Assembly (NCBI RefSeq): GCF_021353265.1
Contig: NZ_JAJTWU010000005.1
Coordinates: forward strand, 248,001 to 312,000
Reading direction: 5' to 3'
Source: Pelomonas cellulosilytica
GTDB taxonomy: Bacteria > Pseudomonadota > Gammaproteobacteria > Burkholderiales > Burkholderiaceae_C
DNA: 64,000 bases
The notes below the pieces were generated by a model that was given only the letters and a program-made list of their open reading frames with translations, was not told the origin of the DNA and did not search any database. Positions within the stretch are counted from its first letter, which is position 1; every line of letters begins with the position of its first letter. Made by a program: the position numbers and the translations under genes. Below are positions 44,708 through 53,217 of the stretch, piece by piece.

Positions 44708-45208
44708 TCAGCTCTGCGCGATCTGCAACAGCGCCTGCTGCAGATGCGGCTTGTTCATGGTGGCCAGCGGCAGGTGCAGCAGCTGCAGCATGCGGTAGCC
44801 GATGGCCTGGCGGGTCAGCTCGAAGGCGCGGCGGCGGGCCTCGTCGCCCTTGACGAGGGACGGGTCGGGGTAGCCCCAGTGCACCTTCACCGGTGGCGCA
44901 CCGGCGCCGTGGAAGACCGGGCAGGCCTCGGCCGCGGCGCTGTCGCATACGGTGATGACGATGGACAGCGGCGGCGCCTCGGGCGTGGTGAATTCGTCCC
45001 AGCTCTTGCTGCGCACGCCGGCGGCATCCACCCCGGCCTGCTGCAGCGCCGCGAGCGCGAACGGGTTGACCTGCCCGCTGGGCGCGCTGCCGGCGCTGTG
45101 CGCGTGCACGTCGCGGCCGAGCTTGCGGGCCCAGTGATTGAGCATGCCTTCGGCCAGCACGCTGCGGGCCGAATTGTGGGTGCAGAGGATGAGGACGTGG
45201 GTGGTCAT
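44708..45208 (-). CDS. arsC: Thioredoxin-type arsenate reductase
   Basis: A 166-residue low-molecular-weight-phosphatase-type ArsC. The P-loop CTHNSARS has Cys9 and Arg15; Cys88 (ITVCDSA) and Cys96 (EACPVF) complete the redox relay of the thioredoxin-coupled class, and the general acid Asp is in WGYPDPS. It reduces As(V) to As(III) in the cytoplasm. It starts 3 nt after arsI and is followed directly by the aquaporin. Confidence 0.93.
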   Translation of the reverse strand: MTTHVLILCTHNSARSVLAEGMLNHWARKLGRDVHAHSAGSAPSGQVNPFALAALQQAGVDAAGVRSKSWDEFTTPEAPPLSIVITVCDSAAAEACPVFHGAGAPPVKVHWGYPDPSLVKGDEARRRAFELTRQAIGYRMLQLLHLPLATMNKPHLQQALLQIAQS

Positions 45209-45211
45209 GGG

Positions 45212-45688
45212 TCAGCAGCAGGAACCGGCGGCCTTGACGGCGATGGCCACCGGCTTGCCGCGCGGCGCGTCGCCCGGGCAGCAGGCGCCGGCCTGCGGGG
45301 CGGCCGCCTGCGTGGCGCTGAAGGTGGGGATGTCGGCCAGCGTCTGGAACTGCTCCCAGGCGATGCCCTGCGGGTCGGTCACCCAGTGCTTCTCGCTTTG
45401 GGCGTAGCAGCAGGTGGTGGCGCCTTCGTCGAGCAGGGCCGTGTCGGCCTCGCGGGCGCGGGCCTTCAGCTCGGCCAGCTCCTCGGGAGTGTCGACCTGG
45501 ATGCCGAGATGGTCCACCCCCGGCTTGCCGCCGCGCGAGGAGATGGCGAAGTTGATGCGCGGGTCGTCCAGCATCCACTTCGCATAGTCGGCCTCCAGGC
45601 GCGTGGGCGCGGCGCCGAAGAGCTTGGCGTAGAAGGCGACGCTCGCCTGCAGGTCGTCGACGTGGGCATGGACGTGGAAGCGCTTCAT
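45212..45688 (-). CDS. arsI: ArsI-type C-As bond lyase (CadI family)
   Basis: A 158-residue VOC dioxygenase of the ArsI/CadI group. By analogy with the Thermomonospora enzyme the iron ligands are His5, His60 and Glu112, and the arsenic site is the vicinal pair Cys93-Cys94 (GATTCCYAQSEKHW). The C-terminus has extra Cys (GACCPGD, GSCC). ArsI cleaves methyl or aryl groups from trivalent organoarsenicals such as MAs(III). It lies 10 nt after arsR in the operon. Confidence 0.9.
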   Translation of the reverse strand: MKRFHVHAHVDDLQASVAFYAKLFGAAPTRLEADYAKWMLDDPRINFAISSRGGKPGVDHLGIQVDTPEELAELKARAREADTALLDEGATTCCYAQSEKHWVTDPQGIAWEQFQTLADIPTFSATQAAAPQAGACCPGDAPRGKPVAIAVKAAGSCC

Positions 45689-45698
45689 GGGAACTCCT

Positions 45699-46028
45699 TC
45701 AGAGGCAGCAAGGGGTGGACGAGGACGCCGGCATGGCGCAGCCGGCGCCCTGGCAGCAGTTCTCGGTGAGATAGCCCAGCAGCGCGTTCATGCGCTCGTA
45801 GGCCGCGCGGTAAATGAGGTTGCGGCTGGACCGCTCCTGCGTCACGAGGCCGGCGTTGACCAGCTCCTTCAGGTGGAAGGAGAGCGTGTTGGCCGGAATA
45901 TCCAAGCCTTCGGCCATCGTGCCGGGCGTCAGGCCCGCCTCGCCGGTGACCACCAGCGCGCGGAACACCTTCAACCGCACCGGCTGGGCCAGCGCAGCGA
46001 GGGATTTGATGACGTCTTGTTCATCCAT
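45699..46028 (-). CDS. arsR: ArsR-family arsenic-responsive repressor
   Basis: A 109-residue winged-helix repressor (ALAQPVRLKVFRALVVTGEA, ANTLSFHLKELVNAGLVTQE). The classic CxC in helix 3 is absent; instead the C-terminus has Cys91, Cys92 and Cys97, plus Cys107 and Cys108, a layout like the Acidithiobacillus-type ArsR that uses C-terminal Cys to bind As(III). It heads the operon arsR-arsI-arsC-aqpS-arsN and is expected to repress it. Confidence 0.92.
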   Translation of the reverse strand: MDEQDVIKSLAALAQPVRLKVFRALVVTGEAGLTPGTMAEGLDIPANTLSFHLKELVNAGLVTQERSSRNLIYRAAYERMNALLGYLTENCCQGAGCAMPASSSTPCCL

Positions 46029-46036
46029 ATTTCCAG

Positions 46037-46055
46037 AATACTCGAACTAATACTC
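46037..46055 (-). promoter_or_regulatory. Candidate ArsR operator
   Basis: On the minus strand GAGTATT occurs twice 12 bp apart (46055-46049 and 46043-46037), 8 nt upstream of arsR in an A/T-rich stretch. The spacing of one helix turn and the position suggest the ArsR-binding site. Confidence 0.5.
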
Positions 46056-46082
46056 AAAAACAAGCCGGGTCCCTACCCGGCT
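46055..46082 (-). terminator. Rho-independent terminator of the PEP-CTERM gene
   Basis: Read on the minus strand, AGCCGGGT (46082-46075) pairs with ACCCGGCT (46070-46063) around AGGG and is followed by TGTTTTTG. It ends transcription from the PEP-CTERM gene just before the arsR control region. Confidence 0.85.
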
Positions 46083-46096
46083 CTTGCGCCGTGGGG

Positions 46097-46909
46097 TCAG
46101 CGGCGGCGGGCGCGCGCAGCCGCGGGCACCAGCAGCAGGCCCGCCAGCCACAGCAGCACGACCTGCGGCTCCGGCACGGCTGCCGGTGTTACGGCTGCGT
46201 CGAAAAGCACCAGCGAAGCAATGCGGCCACTGGCGAATTCCTGCTGGGCGTTGGAGGCGACGTTGTCGGCAAAGAACGTCAGCAGGTGCTGCGGGTTGTT
46301 GGCATTGGCCAGCGTGAAGGTGTCGGTCAGCGTGGAAATCTCGAGCTGACCGTCCAGGTAGGCCGTCACTCGTTGACGGCCCGCTTCCGGAGCGACGCTG
46401 AGCAGCACGTCATGGAAGCCAGGTGTGGTGAAGCTCGTATTGCCAGACACCAGCACGTTGTCGGTGGCATAGATCTGCACCGTCTGCAGCTTCTGCTCGG
46501 GCGAGACATAGAAGCCGGCGTCGGACTGGCGCGCCTCGGTGTCGACGATGCGGCGCCAGCCGCTGCCCGTTTGCGCCGTCGTGGCGAACTCGAAGGTCAG
46601 CGCCACCGAGTAGCTGGCGTAGTCCGGCAGCAACGAGCTGGCATCCAGCGCAAGGCCGGCCTGGCGAAGCGCATCGCTGCCGTCGCCGGACCAGCGGTAG
46701 ACCGTGCGGCTGACGCCGTGGACGACCGCCGTCTCGAAGCCGTTCTGCGACAGCGGGTCGATGGCCATCAGTGCGGGCGCACCGGCCTGGTCGGCGGCCA
46801 GCGTGCCGTTGAAACCATAACTGGCCCGCAGCGAGGCGGCCTGGGCGGCAACCGAAACGACGAGCCCCACGGCGAGCGCGGCAACCCATGAAATGACGCG
46901 ACCAACCAT
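46097..46909 (-). CDS. PEP-CTERM sorting-domain protein with LamG-like fold
   Basis: ATG 46909 gives 270 residues. The signal peptide (MVGRVISWVAALAVGLVVSV) ends AQA. The body is a beta-sandwich of the concanavalin/LamG kind (LRASYGFNGTLAADQAGAPA, SVALTFEFATTAQTGSGWRR, YLDGQLEISTLTDTFTL). The C-terminus has the sorting tag VPEPQVVLLWLAGLLLVPAA followed by Arg residues. Such proteins are processed by an exosortase and displayed on the surface with exopolysaccharide. No exosortase is in the window. The gene diverges from the deacetylase-caspase lipoprotein gene. Confidence 0.9.
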   Translation of the reverse strand: MVGRVISWVAALAVGLVVSVAAQAASLRASYGFNGTLAADQAGAPALMAIDPLSQNGFETAVVHGVSRTVYRWSGDGSDALRQAGLALDASSLLPDYASYSVALTFEFATTAQTGSGWRRIVDTEARQSDAGFYVSPEQKLQTVQIYATDNVLVSGNTSFTTPGFHDVLLSVAPEAGRQRVTAYLDGQLEISTLTDTFTLANANNPQHLLTFFADNVASNAQQEFASGRIASLVLFDAAVTPAAVPEPQVVLLWLAGLLLVPAAARARRR

Positions 46910-47038
46910 GACGCTCGACTCCGGAATGAACGAAGCGGCGGAGTGTGGACAGTGCCGCGCCGGGGTGTCAATGGCGCAACTTGGGGGGACGGCCTCGCCG
47001 CACAATCCCGCCCGCCTTCCCTGACACCCCGCCCACCC

Positions 47039-49786
47039 GTGAAGCATTTACCCGGACCCGCCCTGCTGCTGACCGCCACCCTCGTGCTGACCGCCTGCCA
47101 GCGCCACGCCGACGTGCCCGCCGCGCTGCCGGCCGCCTCTGCCGCGCAGGACGCCGGCGCCACCGCGCAGCTGCGCACCGAGGCCGACGCGCTGTTGGCC
47201 CTGCACCGCCAGATCGTCGTGCTGATGGACGGCGAGGCCGCGCTGCCGCCGGCCCAGCGTCGCGAGGTGCAGGCACTGGGCCAGCAGCTGTTCCACGAGC
47301 TGCTGCAGCGCCAGCAGGCGCTGGCCGATGCGGCGCTGAAGCCCGAGGCGCTGGCGGCCACGACGGCGCTGATGACGCGCATCGAGAGCGAGCCCGGCTG
47401 GTTCGACGCCGACCGCCTCGCGTTCAAGGAAGTGCTGGGCCAGTTGGCCACGGGCCTGAAGACGGCGCAGACGCTGGACGGCATCAAGCTCGCGCGCCGC
47501 GCGCAGGACGACCTGGACACGCTGGCCGAGGTGGAGAAGGCCTATGAGCAGGAACTCAAGGAGGCGTTCGGCGGCTTTGCCAGGCGCGGCATCGAGCTCA
47601 AGCGCGAGAAGTGGAGCGACTACGTCGCCAAGCTGAAGACGCTGCACACCCGCGAGGCAGTGATGAAGCAGCACGGCGCGCAGCTGCCCGCGGCCACCGA
47701 CCTGGCGCCCGAGGTGCCGGCATCAGCCGCCTCGGGCGCCATGCGCGGCGTGGCGGCCAAGGATCGCGAGGTCTTCGGCGACAAGCTGCCGCCCAAGACC
47801 GTGCTGCTGACCTTCGACGACGGCCCGCACGCCCGCTACACCGACGAGATCCTCGACATCCTGAGGCGCTATGGCGCGCCGGCCGTGTTCTTCGAGCTGG
47901 GCCAGAACCTCGGCAAGGTCGGCGCCGACGGCAAGCCGCAGCCCGGCAACGGCACGGCCGTGGCGAAGCGCGTGCTGGCGGCCGGCCACCAAATCGCCAA
48001 CCACAGCTTCACGCACGGGCTGATGAGCAAGTTCGAGCTCGTCAAGGTCAAGGAAGAAGCCGCTAACACGGAGGCGCTGCTGGACGCGGCGGGTCGCAAT
48101 GGCGACGCGTTGTTTCGCTTTCCGTACGGCGCGCGCAACGACGGCGCATTGAGCACCATAGAGGCGCTGAAGCTGCGCTCGATGATGTGGAACGTGGACT
48201 CGCTGGACTGGAGCGACCCCATCCCCAAGAGCATCGCCGCCCGCGTGCTGGCCGACCTGGACAAGCAGGGCCGCGGCATCGTGCTGTTCCACGACATCCA
48301 CGCCCGCACCGTGCAGGCGCTGCCGCTGGTGCTGGACCAGCTGGCCGCCGACGGCTGGCGCTTCGCGAGCTGGCAGAACGGCCAGTTCGTCGTCAGCACA
48401 GACAAGGCCACCGCCGCGCCGCCGCCTGCGCCCGGCGAGCTGTACCGTGAGAGCCATGCGCTGGTCATCGGGATCAACGGCTACACGGCCTGGCCGAAGC
48501 TCTCGCACGCGGTGCGCGACGCGCAGGCGATGCGTGAGGCCCTCGTCACGCGCTTCGGCTTCAAGACCGACAACGTGACGCTGCTGACCGACGGAGATGC
48601 GACGCGCGCCAACATCCTGAAGGCCCTCAACGACCGCTTCGGCGACGCCAGGCGCGTCAAACGCGACGACCGCGTGTTCGTGTTCTTTGCCGGCCACGGC
48701 AGCACGCGCCGGCTGCCCAGTGGCCGCGAGGTGGGCTACATCGTGCCGGTGGATGCCGGGCTCAACGATCTGCAGGCCGACGCCATCGCGATGCCGCAAC
48801 TGCAGGAGGTGGCCGAGGCCATAACCGCCAAGCATGCGCTGTTCGTCATCGACGCGTGTTACTCCGGCCTGGGCCTGACGCGCGGCGGCAGCGCAGCGGC
48901 AGACAGCAACTTCGCCCGCACGAATGCGCGCCGCATCGGCCGCCAGATGATGACCGCCGGCGGCGCCGACCAGCAGGTGGCCGACGACGGCCCGGGCGGC
49001 CATTCGGTCTTCACGTGGACGCTGCTGCAGGCGCTCAACGGCAAGGCGGATCTGAACGGCGACGGCCTCATCACCGCGACCGAACTGGCCGCCTATGTGG
49101 CGCCTGCCGTGTCGGCCATCGCCCACCAGACGCCCGCCTTCGGCAGCCTGCCGGGCAGCGAGGGCGGCGAGTTCGTCTTCGAGTTGCCGACCGCGCAGGA
49201 GCCGGGCCTCAGCGGCGCCGTCGCGCAGCTGGACGACAAAGCCAGCCAGCTCGCCGCCAAGCTCGACGAAGCCAGCACAGCAGGCCGCCAGGCCGCCCCC
49301 GCCGCGAGCGGCGCGGCCAGCGCGGTTCAGGTGACGATCAAGGGTCTGGATGGCAAGGACCAGGCCCTCGCCGCGACGACCGCTCGCGTCGACCCTGGCG
49401 CCCGCGTCGCCGCCCAACGCGCCAACGACCGCGGCCTGCAGCTCTACCGCGAGCGCCGCTACGACGAGGCCGAGGCCGCGTTCAAGGAGGCGCTGCAGCT
49501 GCAGCCCAAGTTCGCGCTGGCGGCCAACAACCTCGGCTTCGTCCTCTACCGCCGCGGCAAGTTCGCCGACGCGGCGGGCTGGTTCGAGAAGGCCGTGGAG
49601 ATGGACGCGAGCCGGTCGCTCGCCTGGCTCAACCTCGGCGACGCCCGCCTGCAGGCCGGCGACGACGCCAAGGCCATCGCGGCGTACAAGACCTTCCTGG
49701 AGCTGGCGCCCAAGCACGCGCGGGCGGCGGAAGTGCAGGGGTGGGTGGTGAATCCATCGGAGGCGACGAGGCCGAAGGCATTGTGA
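47039..49786 (+). CDS. Lipoprotein fusing polysaccharide deacetylase, caspase-like protease and TPRs
   Basis: The GTG at 47039 gives 915 residues with an ideal lipobox (VLTAC, Cys20), so it is a membrane-anchored periplasmic or outer-membrane lipoprotein. Residues 40-215 are coiled helix. Residues 250-450 are a NodB-type polysaccharide deacetylase: LLTFDDGPH (Asp260, Asp261) and NHSFTH (His322, His326). Residues 470-715 are a caspase-like (C14) domain: ALVIGINGYTAWPKLSHAVR, catalytic His553 (FFAGHGS) and Cys607 (FVIDACYSG), plus an EF-hand-like loop DLNGDGLITATE (671-682). Residues 790-900 hold three TPRs. Both enzymes keep their catalytic residues. I know of no characterised protein with this order. 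Confidence 0.9.
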   Translation: MKHLPGPALLLTATLVLTACQRHADVPAALPAASAAQDAGATAQLRTEADALLALHRQIVVLMDGEAALPPAQRREVQALGQQLFHELLQRQQALADAALKPEALAATTALMTRIESEPGWFDADRLAFKEVLGQLATGLKTAQTLDGIKLARRAQDDLDTLAEVEKAYEQELKEAFGGFARRGIELKREKWSDYVAKLKTLHTREAVMKQHGAQLPAATDLAPEVPASAASGAMRGVAAKDREVFGDKLPPKTVLLTFDDGPHARYTDEILDILRRYGAPAVFFELGQNLGKVGADGKPQPGNGTAVAKRVLAAGHQIANHSFTHGLMSKFELVKVKEEAANTEALLDAAGRNGDALFRFPYGARNDGALSTIEALKLRSMMWNVDSLDWSDPIPKSIAARVLADLDKQGRGIVLFHDIHARTVQALPLVLDQLAADGWRFASWQNGQFVVSTDKATAAPPPAPGELYRESHALVIGINGYTAWPKLSHAVRDAQAMREALVTRFGFKTDNVTLLTDGDATRANILKALNDRFGDARRVKRDDRVFVFFAGHGSTRRLPSGREVGYIVPVDAGLNDLQADAIAMPQLQEVAEAITAKHALFVIDACYSGLGLTRGGSAAADSNFARTNARRIGRQMMTAGGADQQVADDGPGGHSVFTWTLLQALNGKADLNGDGLITATELAAYVAPAVSAIAHQTPAFGSLPGSEGGEFVFELPTAQEPGLSGAVAQLDDKASQLAAKLDEASTAGRQAAPAASGAASAVQVTIKGLDGKDQALAATTARVDPGARVAAQRANDRGLQLYRERRYDEAEAAFKEALQLQPKFALAANNLGFVLYRRGKFADAAGWFEKAVEMDASRSLAWLNLGDARLQAGDDAKAIAAYKTFLELAPKHARAAEVQGWVVNPSEATRPKAL

Positions 49787-50082
49787 GATGCCAAAGCCCA
49801 TCAAATCGTTTGCCGACGCACCCAAGTCCACCTTGCGCTGATGGGCCTGAAATCCGCTCCGGCGTTCGACTTCTCCATCGACTTGCCGAGGCGACAAGGG
49901 TGCGAAGGCCCGAGGACATCGAATGAGGGGCTCTGCCTCCTTGAGCTGCGCCGTAGCTAGGGGGACGTGAACCCCAAGGACCGGAAACGTTGCGGGTTCA
50001 CGCCGTTCACATGAGGTGCGGAGCAGTGACTGCAGGGCGTCACCGTAGCGATTTCGCGCGCCCTACATCAACTCGCCTTCCA
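49787..50082. other. Gap with no supported gene
   Basis: About 300 nt after the lipoprotein gene, without a domain-bearing frame. It includes imperfect inverted repeats (for example gtgaaccc/gggttcac near 49967-50002) that may be a terminator or leader structure. Confidence 0.35.
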
Positions 50083-50435
50083 CCTGTGTTCCACTCGGCC
50101 CCGAAGTCCCGTCTGCGTTGATCCTTCTTCGGAGATCTCGATGACCCCATCCGCCTCGTCGCCAGCGGTCACGCCACGCGACGTGCTCCGTGACCGGTTG
50201 CTCGCCACCGTGAACCTGCTCAAGCAGCGGCGCGCGTCCGAGATCGATGAGGCCCACATCGACGACTACGTGGCTTTGCACTGGCTGGAATGGCAGGGCG
50301 GCACGCTGCGCCTGACTACCACGGGCGAAAACGTGTGCAAGCACCTCACGGCCCTGCTGAACCGCACCGGCGAGGGCGCCCTGAGTCGAGTGCAGCCGTA
50401 GTGGTAGGCCGGCGGCCGGGCGCCTGTGTTCCACT
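50083..50435 (+). repeat. 13-bp direct repeat upstream of the small ORF and of the helicase
   Basis: CCTGTGTTCCACT occurs at 50083-50095 and 50423-50435, followed in both cases by a CCGGCC or CGGCC block. One copy lies 46 nt before the small winged-helix-like ORF, the other 8 nt before the helicase start. A shared regulatory site or a duplicated leader is possible. Confidence 0.45.
50141..50401 (+). CDS. Small winged-helix-like protein
   Basis: An 86-residue ORF with a GGAG site 8 nt before ATG 50141. The sequence LRDRLLATVNLLKQRRASEI, then DDYVALHWLEWQGGTLRLTTTGENVCKHL has the helix-helix-wing order of a small winged helix-turn-helix. I cannot name a family. It precedes the helicase by 41 nt and shares a 13-bp upstream repeat with it, so it may be its regulator or partner. 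Confidence 0.6.
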   Translation: MTPSASSPAVTPRDVLRDRLLATVNLLKQRRASEIDEAHIDDYVALHWLEWQGGTLRLTTTGENVCKHLTALLNRTGEGALSRVQP

Positions 50436-50442
50436 TCCGGCC

Positions 50443-52677
50443 GTGAATCACGAAGTTCCCCAAGCCGCCAAGCCGGCCAAGGCGCCGCCGCCTGCCTTTC
50501 CCCTCCCCCAACCCCGCCACGCGTCGCGCCTGCCGGACAGCCTGACGCCTGAAGACTGGGCCCGCATCCGCCAGGCGGCGTATGCGCTGCCGCAGACGCT
50601 GACGCCGTCGGACCTCGACGACGGCACGGACGACGCGCTGGAGCGGCTGGGCGCCATCCAGGTCTCCAAGGCGGCCGGCGGCGCGCGGCCGAGCCGATGG
50701 ATCCTGCCGGCGCACATCCCCGTCGCGCTGGCCCAGCTGGACGCCACACCGCTGGCCAACACGCTGCGCGCGCTGATGCAGCAGCGGCTGCACCAGCTCG
50801 AATCGCTCGGGCTGCGCCGCGAAGTCCTGGTGTTCACGCGGCTGTGCGTGCATCCCATCACGCTGGCGCATGAGGGCTGGCGCATCGACCTGTCGCACCG
50901 CGTGCCGGTGCCCGAGGCGCCGGTGTGGGCCTTCTTCCGCGATGGCGACCAGGCTGCACTACGCCACACATTGGGCCAGGCGCCCGAGTACTCCTACACC
51001 GCCGAGCTAGCACTGCACCTGAACCACCTCGTCGCCCGCAGCGAGGCGCTGGCCGACAGCACGCAACTCGCGTCGCTGCTACCGCGGCTGCAGGCCGAGT
51101 GCGGCGTGCCCATGCCCTTCGACGACCTGAAGGCCGCGCTCACCCGCGCCCAGGATCGTTGGGAGCAGCAGGTGGAGGAACAGAGCACGATGGCCAGCCT
51201 GGGCCGCGAGCTGGCTTTCCAGGGCTACCCGGACAGCTTCGACACGGCGCGCAAGCTGGGCCGCAAGGTCACGCTCTACCTGGGCCCGCCCAACAGCGGC
51301 AAGACGTATGCGGCCTTCGAGCGGCTGGCGCAGGCGCTGGACGGCGCCTACCTCGCTCCGCTGCGGCTGCTGGCGCTGGAGGGACGTGACCGGCTCGTGG
51401 GCCGCGGCGTGCCCTGCTCGCTGCTGACCGGCGAAGAGAGCGTGCCGGCCGACAACGCCCGCGTCGTGTCCAGCACCATCGAGATGGTCAACACGCGCGA
51501 CGTGGTGGACGTGGCCGTGGTCGACGAAGCGCAGATGATCTTCGACGACTCGCGCGGCTGGGCGTGGACGCAGGCCATTGTCGGCGTGCCAGCGCGCGAG
51601 CTGGTCATCATCGCGTCGGCCTACGCGGCCCCGGCCATCGAACGGCTGCTGCAGCTGTGCGGCGAGAAGCCCGAGAAGCGCTTCTTTGAACGCAAACAGC
51701 AGGTGCAGCTGATGCCCGCGCCGGTGCCGATGAACCACCTGCACGCGGGCGACGCGGTAGTGGCCTTCAGCCGACGCGACGTGCTGATGCTGCGCGACCA
51801 GATCGCGCAGGACGGCCACGCCGTCAGCGTCATCTACGGTGCACTGCCGCCGGAGGTGCGCCGCCGCGAGGCTGAACGCTTTGCCGTCGGCGCGAGCGAC
51901 GTACTGGTGGCTACCGACGCCATCGGCATGGGCCTGAACCTGCCGATCCGCCGCGTGCTGTTCTCGACGCTGACCAAGTTCGACGGCGTGGGTGACCGTG
52001 AACTCAGCGTCAGTGAGGTGCACCAGATTGCCGGTCGCGCGGGCCGCTACGGCATGCACGACGAGGGCTTCGTCAGCGTGCTGAAGGAGGCCGAGGCGGA
52101 CGCGATGAAGACGCTGCGCAGCCTGCTGCCCAAAGAGCCGCGGGCACCGCGTGACTTCAAGGCGCCGGTGGCGCCGAACTGGCGGCACGTCGACACGATC
52201 TCGCGGCGCCTAGGCGTGAACAAGCTCTACGCGGTGCTGAGCATCTTCATGCAGCAGCTGCGACTGGACGATGCCCACTTTGCGGTGGCGGAACTGGAGC
52301 AGATGCTGGAGCTGGCCGAGATGCTGGACCGCAACGCCGGCACGCTGCCGCTGAACGAGCGCTTCAAGTATGCGCAGGCACCGGTGGATTCGCGCCTCCC
52401 GACGCTGGTGGACCAGTTCGGCAACTGGGTGCTGAATCACGCGCGCACCGGCAACGCCGGCGAGCCGCACTTCCTCGACGAGTACGACCAGCATGGCCGC
52501 CTGGACCGCATGGAGCAGGCGCTGCGCATATGCACGCTGTGGCTGTGGCTGGACCTGCGCTTCCCGGGCGTGTACGGCCATGTCGAGGAGGTCATCGACC
52601 TGCGCGGCCGACTGAATGACGGCATCGAGCGGCAGTTGAAGGGGAAGAAGGCGTTGTGGCAGAGGCGGGGACGTTAG
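50443..52677 (+). CDS. SUV3-like superfamily 2 RNA helicase
   Basis: GTG 50443 (GTG 50401 possible) gives 744 residues. The N-terminal 260 residues are helical. Walker A is YLGPPNSGKTY (about 281-288), followed by APLRLLALEGRDRL (Ia), DEAQ box VVDEAQMIF (about 361) and motif VI HQIAGRAGRYG (about 528-537). This GPPNSGKT/DEAQ/QIAGRAGRxG set is the SUV3 signature, known from the mitochondrial degradosome, and differs from DEAD-box proteins. The C-terminal helical part (NKLYAVLSIFMQQLRLDDAH) is SUV3-like. It probably unwinds RNA for decay; no exonuclease is adjacent. Confidence 0.87.
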   Translation: MNHEVPQAAKPAKAPPPAFPLPQPRHASRLPDSLTPEDWARIRQAAYALPQTLTPSDLDDGTDDALERLGAIQVSKAAGGARPSRWILPAHIPVALAQLDATPLANTLRALMQQRLHQLESLGLRREVLVFTRLCVHPITLAHEGWRIDLSHRVPVPEAPVWAFFRDGDQAALRHTLGQAPEYSYTAELALHLNHLVARSEALADSTQLASLLPRLQAECGVPMPFDDLKAALTRAQDRWEQQVEEQSTMASLGRELAFQGYPDSFDTARKLGRKVTLYLGPPNSGKTYAAFERLAQALDGAYLAPLRLLALEGRDRLVGRGVPCSLLTGEESVPADNARVVSSTIEMVNTRDVVDVAVVDEAQMIFDDSRGWAWTQAIVGVPARELVIIASAYAAPAIERLLQLCGEKPEKRFFERKQQVQLMPAPVPMNHLHAGDAVVAFSRRDVLMLRDQIAQDGHAVSVIYGALPPEVRRREAERFAVGASDVLVATDAIGMGLNLPIRRVLFSTLTKFDGVGDRELSVSEVHQIAGRAGRYGMHDEGFVSVLKEAEADAMKTLRSLLPKEPRAPRDFKAPVAPNWRHVDTISRRLGVNKLYAVLSIFMQQLRLDDAHFAVAELEQMLELAEMLDRNAGTLPLNERFKYAQAPVDSRLPTLVDQFGNWVLNHARTGNAGEPHFLDEYDQHGRLDRMEQALRICTLWLWLDLRFPGVYGHVEEVIDLRGRLNDGIERQLKGKKALWQRRGR

Positions 52678-52716
52678 GCATCGTTAGCATGTCGGTCCGA
52701 CCTTGAAGGATCGCCC

Positions 52717-53181
52717 ATGAAAGTGCTGCCGCTTGCCCTGCTGCTCTTCAACACCATGGCCATCGCACAGGGTCTGCCCCATCCCAGCCGTACGGTCTAC
52801 CGCTGCGAGTCGGAGGGGAAGGTCATCTACTCCGACGAACCATGCCTGGGCGCAAAGAAGGTGGACGTCGAGCCGACTCGCGGATTGAACAAGTCCACGG
52901 GACAAGAGCTGCAGGGTCGGGATGTCCGCAACGAGCGTTTCAGAGAAACCGTTGCGGATGCTGCTCAACCGCTGACCGGCATGGATGCAAAGCAGTTCGA
53001 TCAAGCTGGGAGACGCCAGCGGTTGAGCGCCGCCGATCAAAGGCAATGCCGCTTGCTGGACCAACGACTGCCTGCTGCGGAAGCCGCTGAGAGAGCCGCC
53101 AAAGCCGGTGCTGAGCTGGTCGCAGCCCAAAGGCAGGTGTTTGAGCTGCGAAAGGCCTACCGCACGTTGCGCTGCGAGTGA
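52717..53181 (+). CDS. DUF4124-domain periplasmic protein
   Basis: A 154-residue protein with a signal peptide (MKVLPLALLLFNTMAIAQG). The DUF4124 core is TVYRCESEGKVIYSDEPCLG, with the Cys pair expected to form a disulfide, followed by a long charged helix (LLDQRLPAAEAAERAAKAG) and a final Cys (LRCE). The family is common in beta- and gammaproteobacteria and has no assigned function. Monocistronic. Confidence 0.85.
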   Translation: MKVLPLALLLFNTMAIAQGLPHPSRTVYRCESEGKVIYSDEPCLGAKKVDVEPTRGLNKSTGQELQGRDVRNERFRETVADAAQPLTGMDAKQFDQAGRRQRLSAADQRQCRLLDQRLPAAEAAERAAKAGAELVAAQRQVFELRKAYRTLRCE

Positions 53182-53217
53182 AGGCGGTAGGGGGCTGCCC
53201 GGGTTCGATGCGAGCTC

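Noticed and set aside
46061-46082. Hairpin upstream of arsR considered as an arsenic attenuator
   Set aside because: The T-run follows the stem on the minus strand directly after the PEP-CTERM gene, so it is explained as that gene's terminator.
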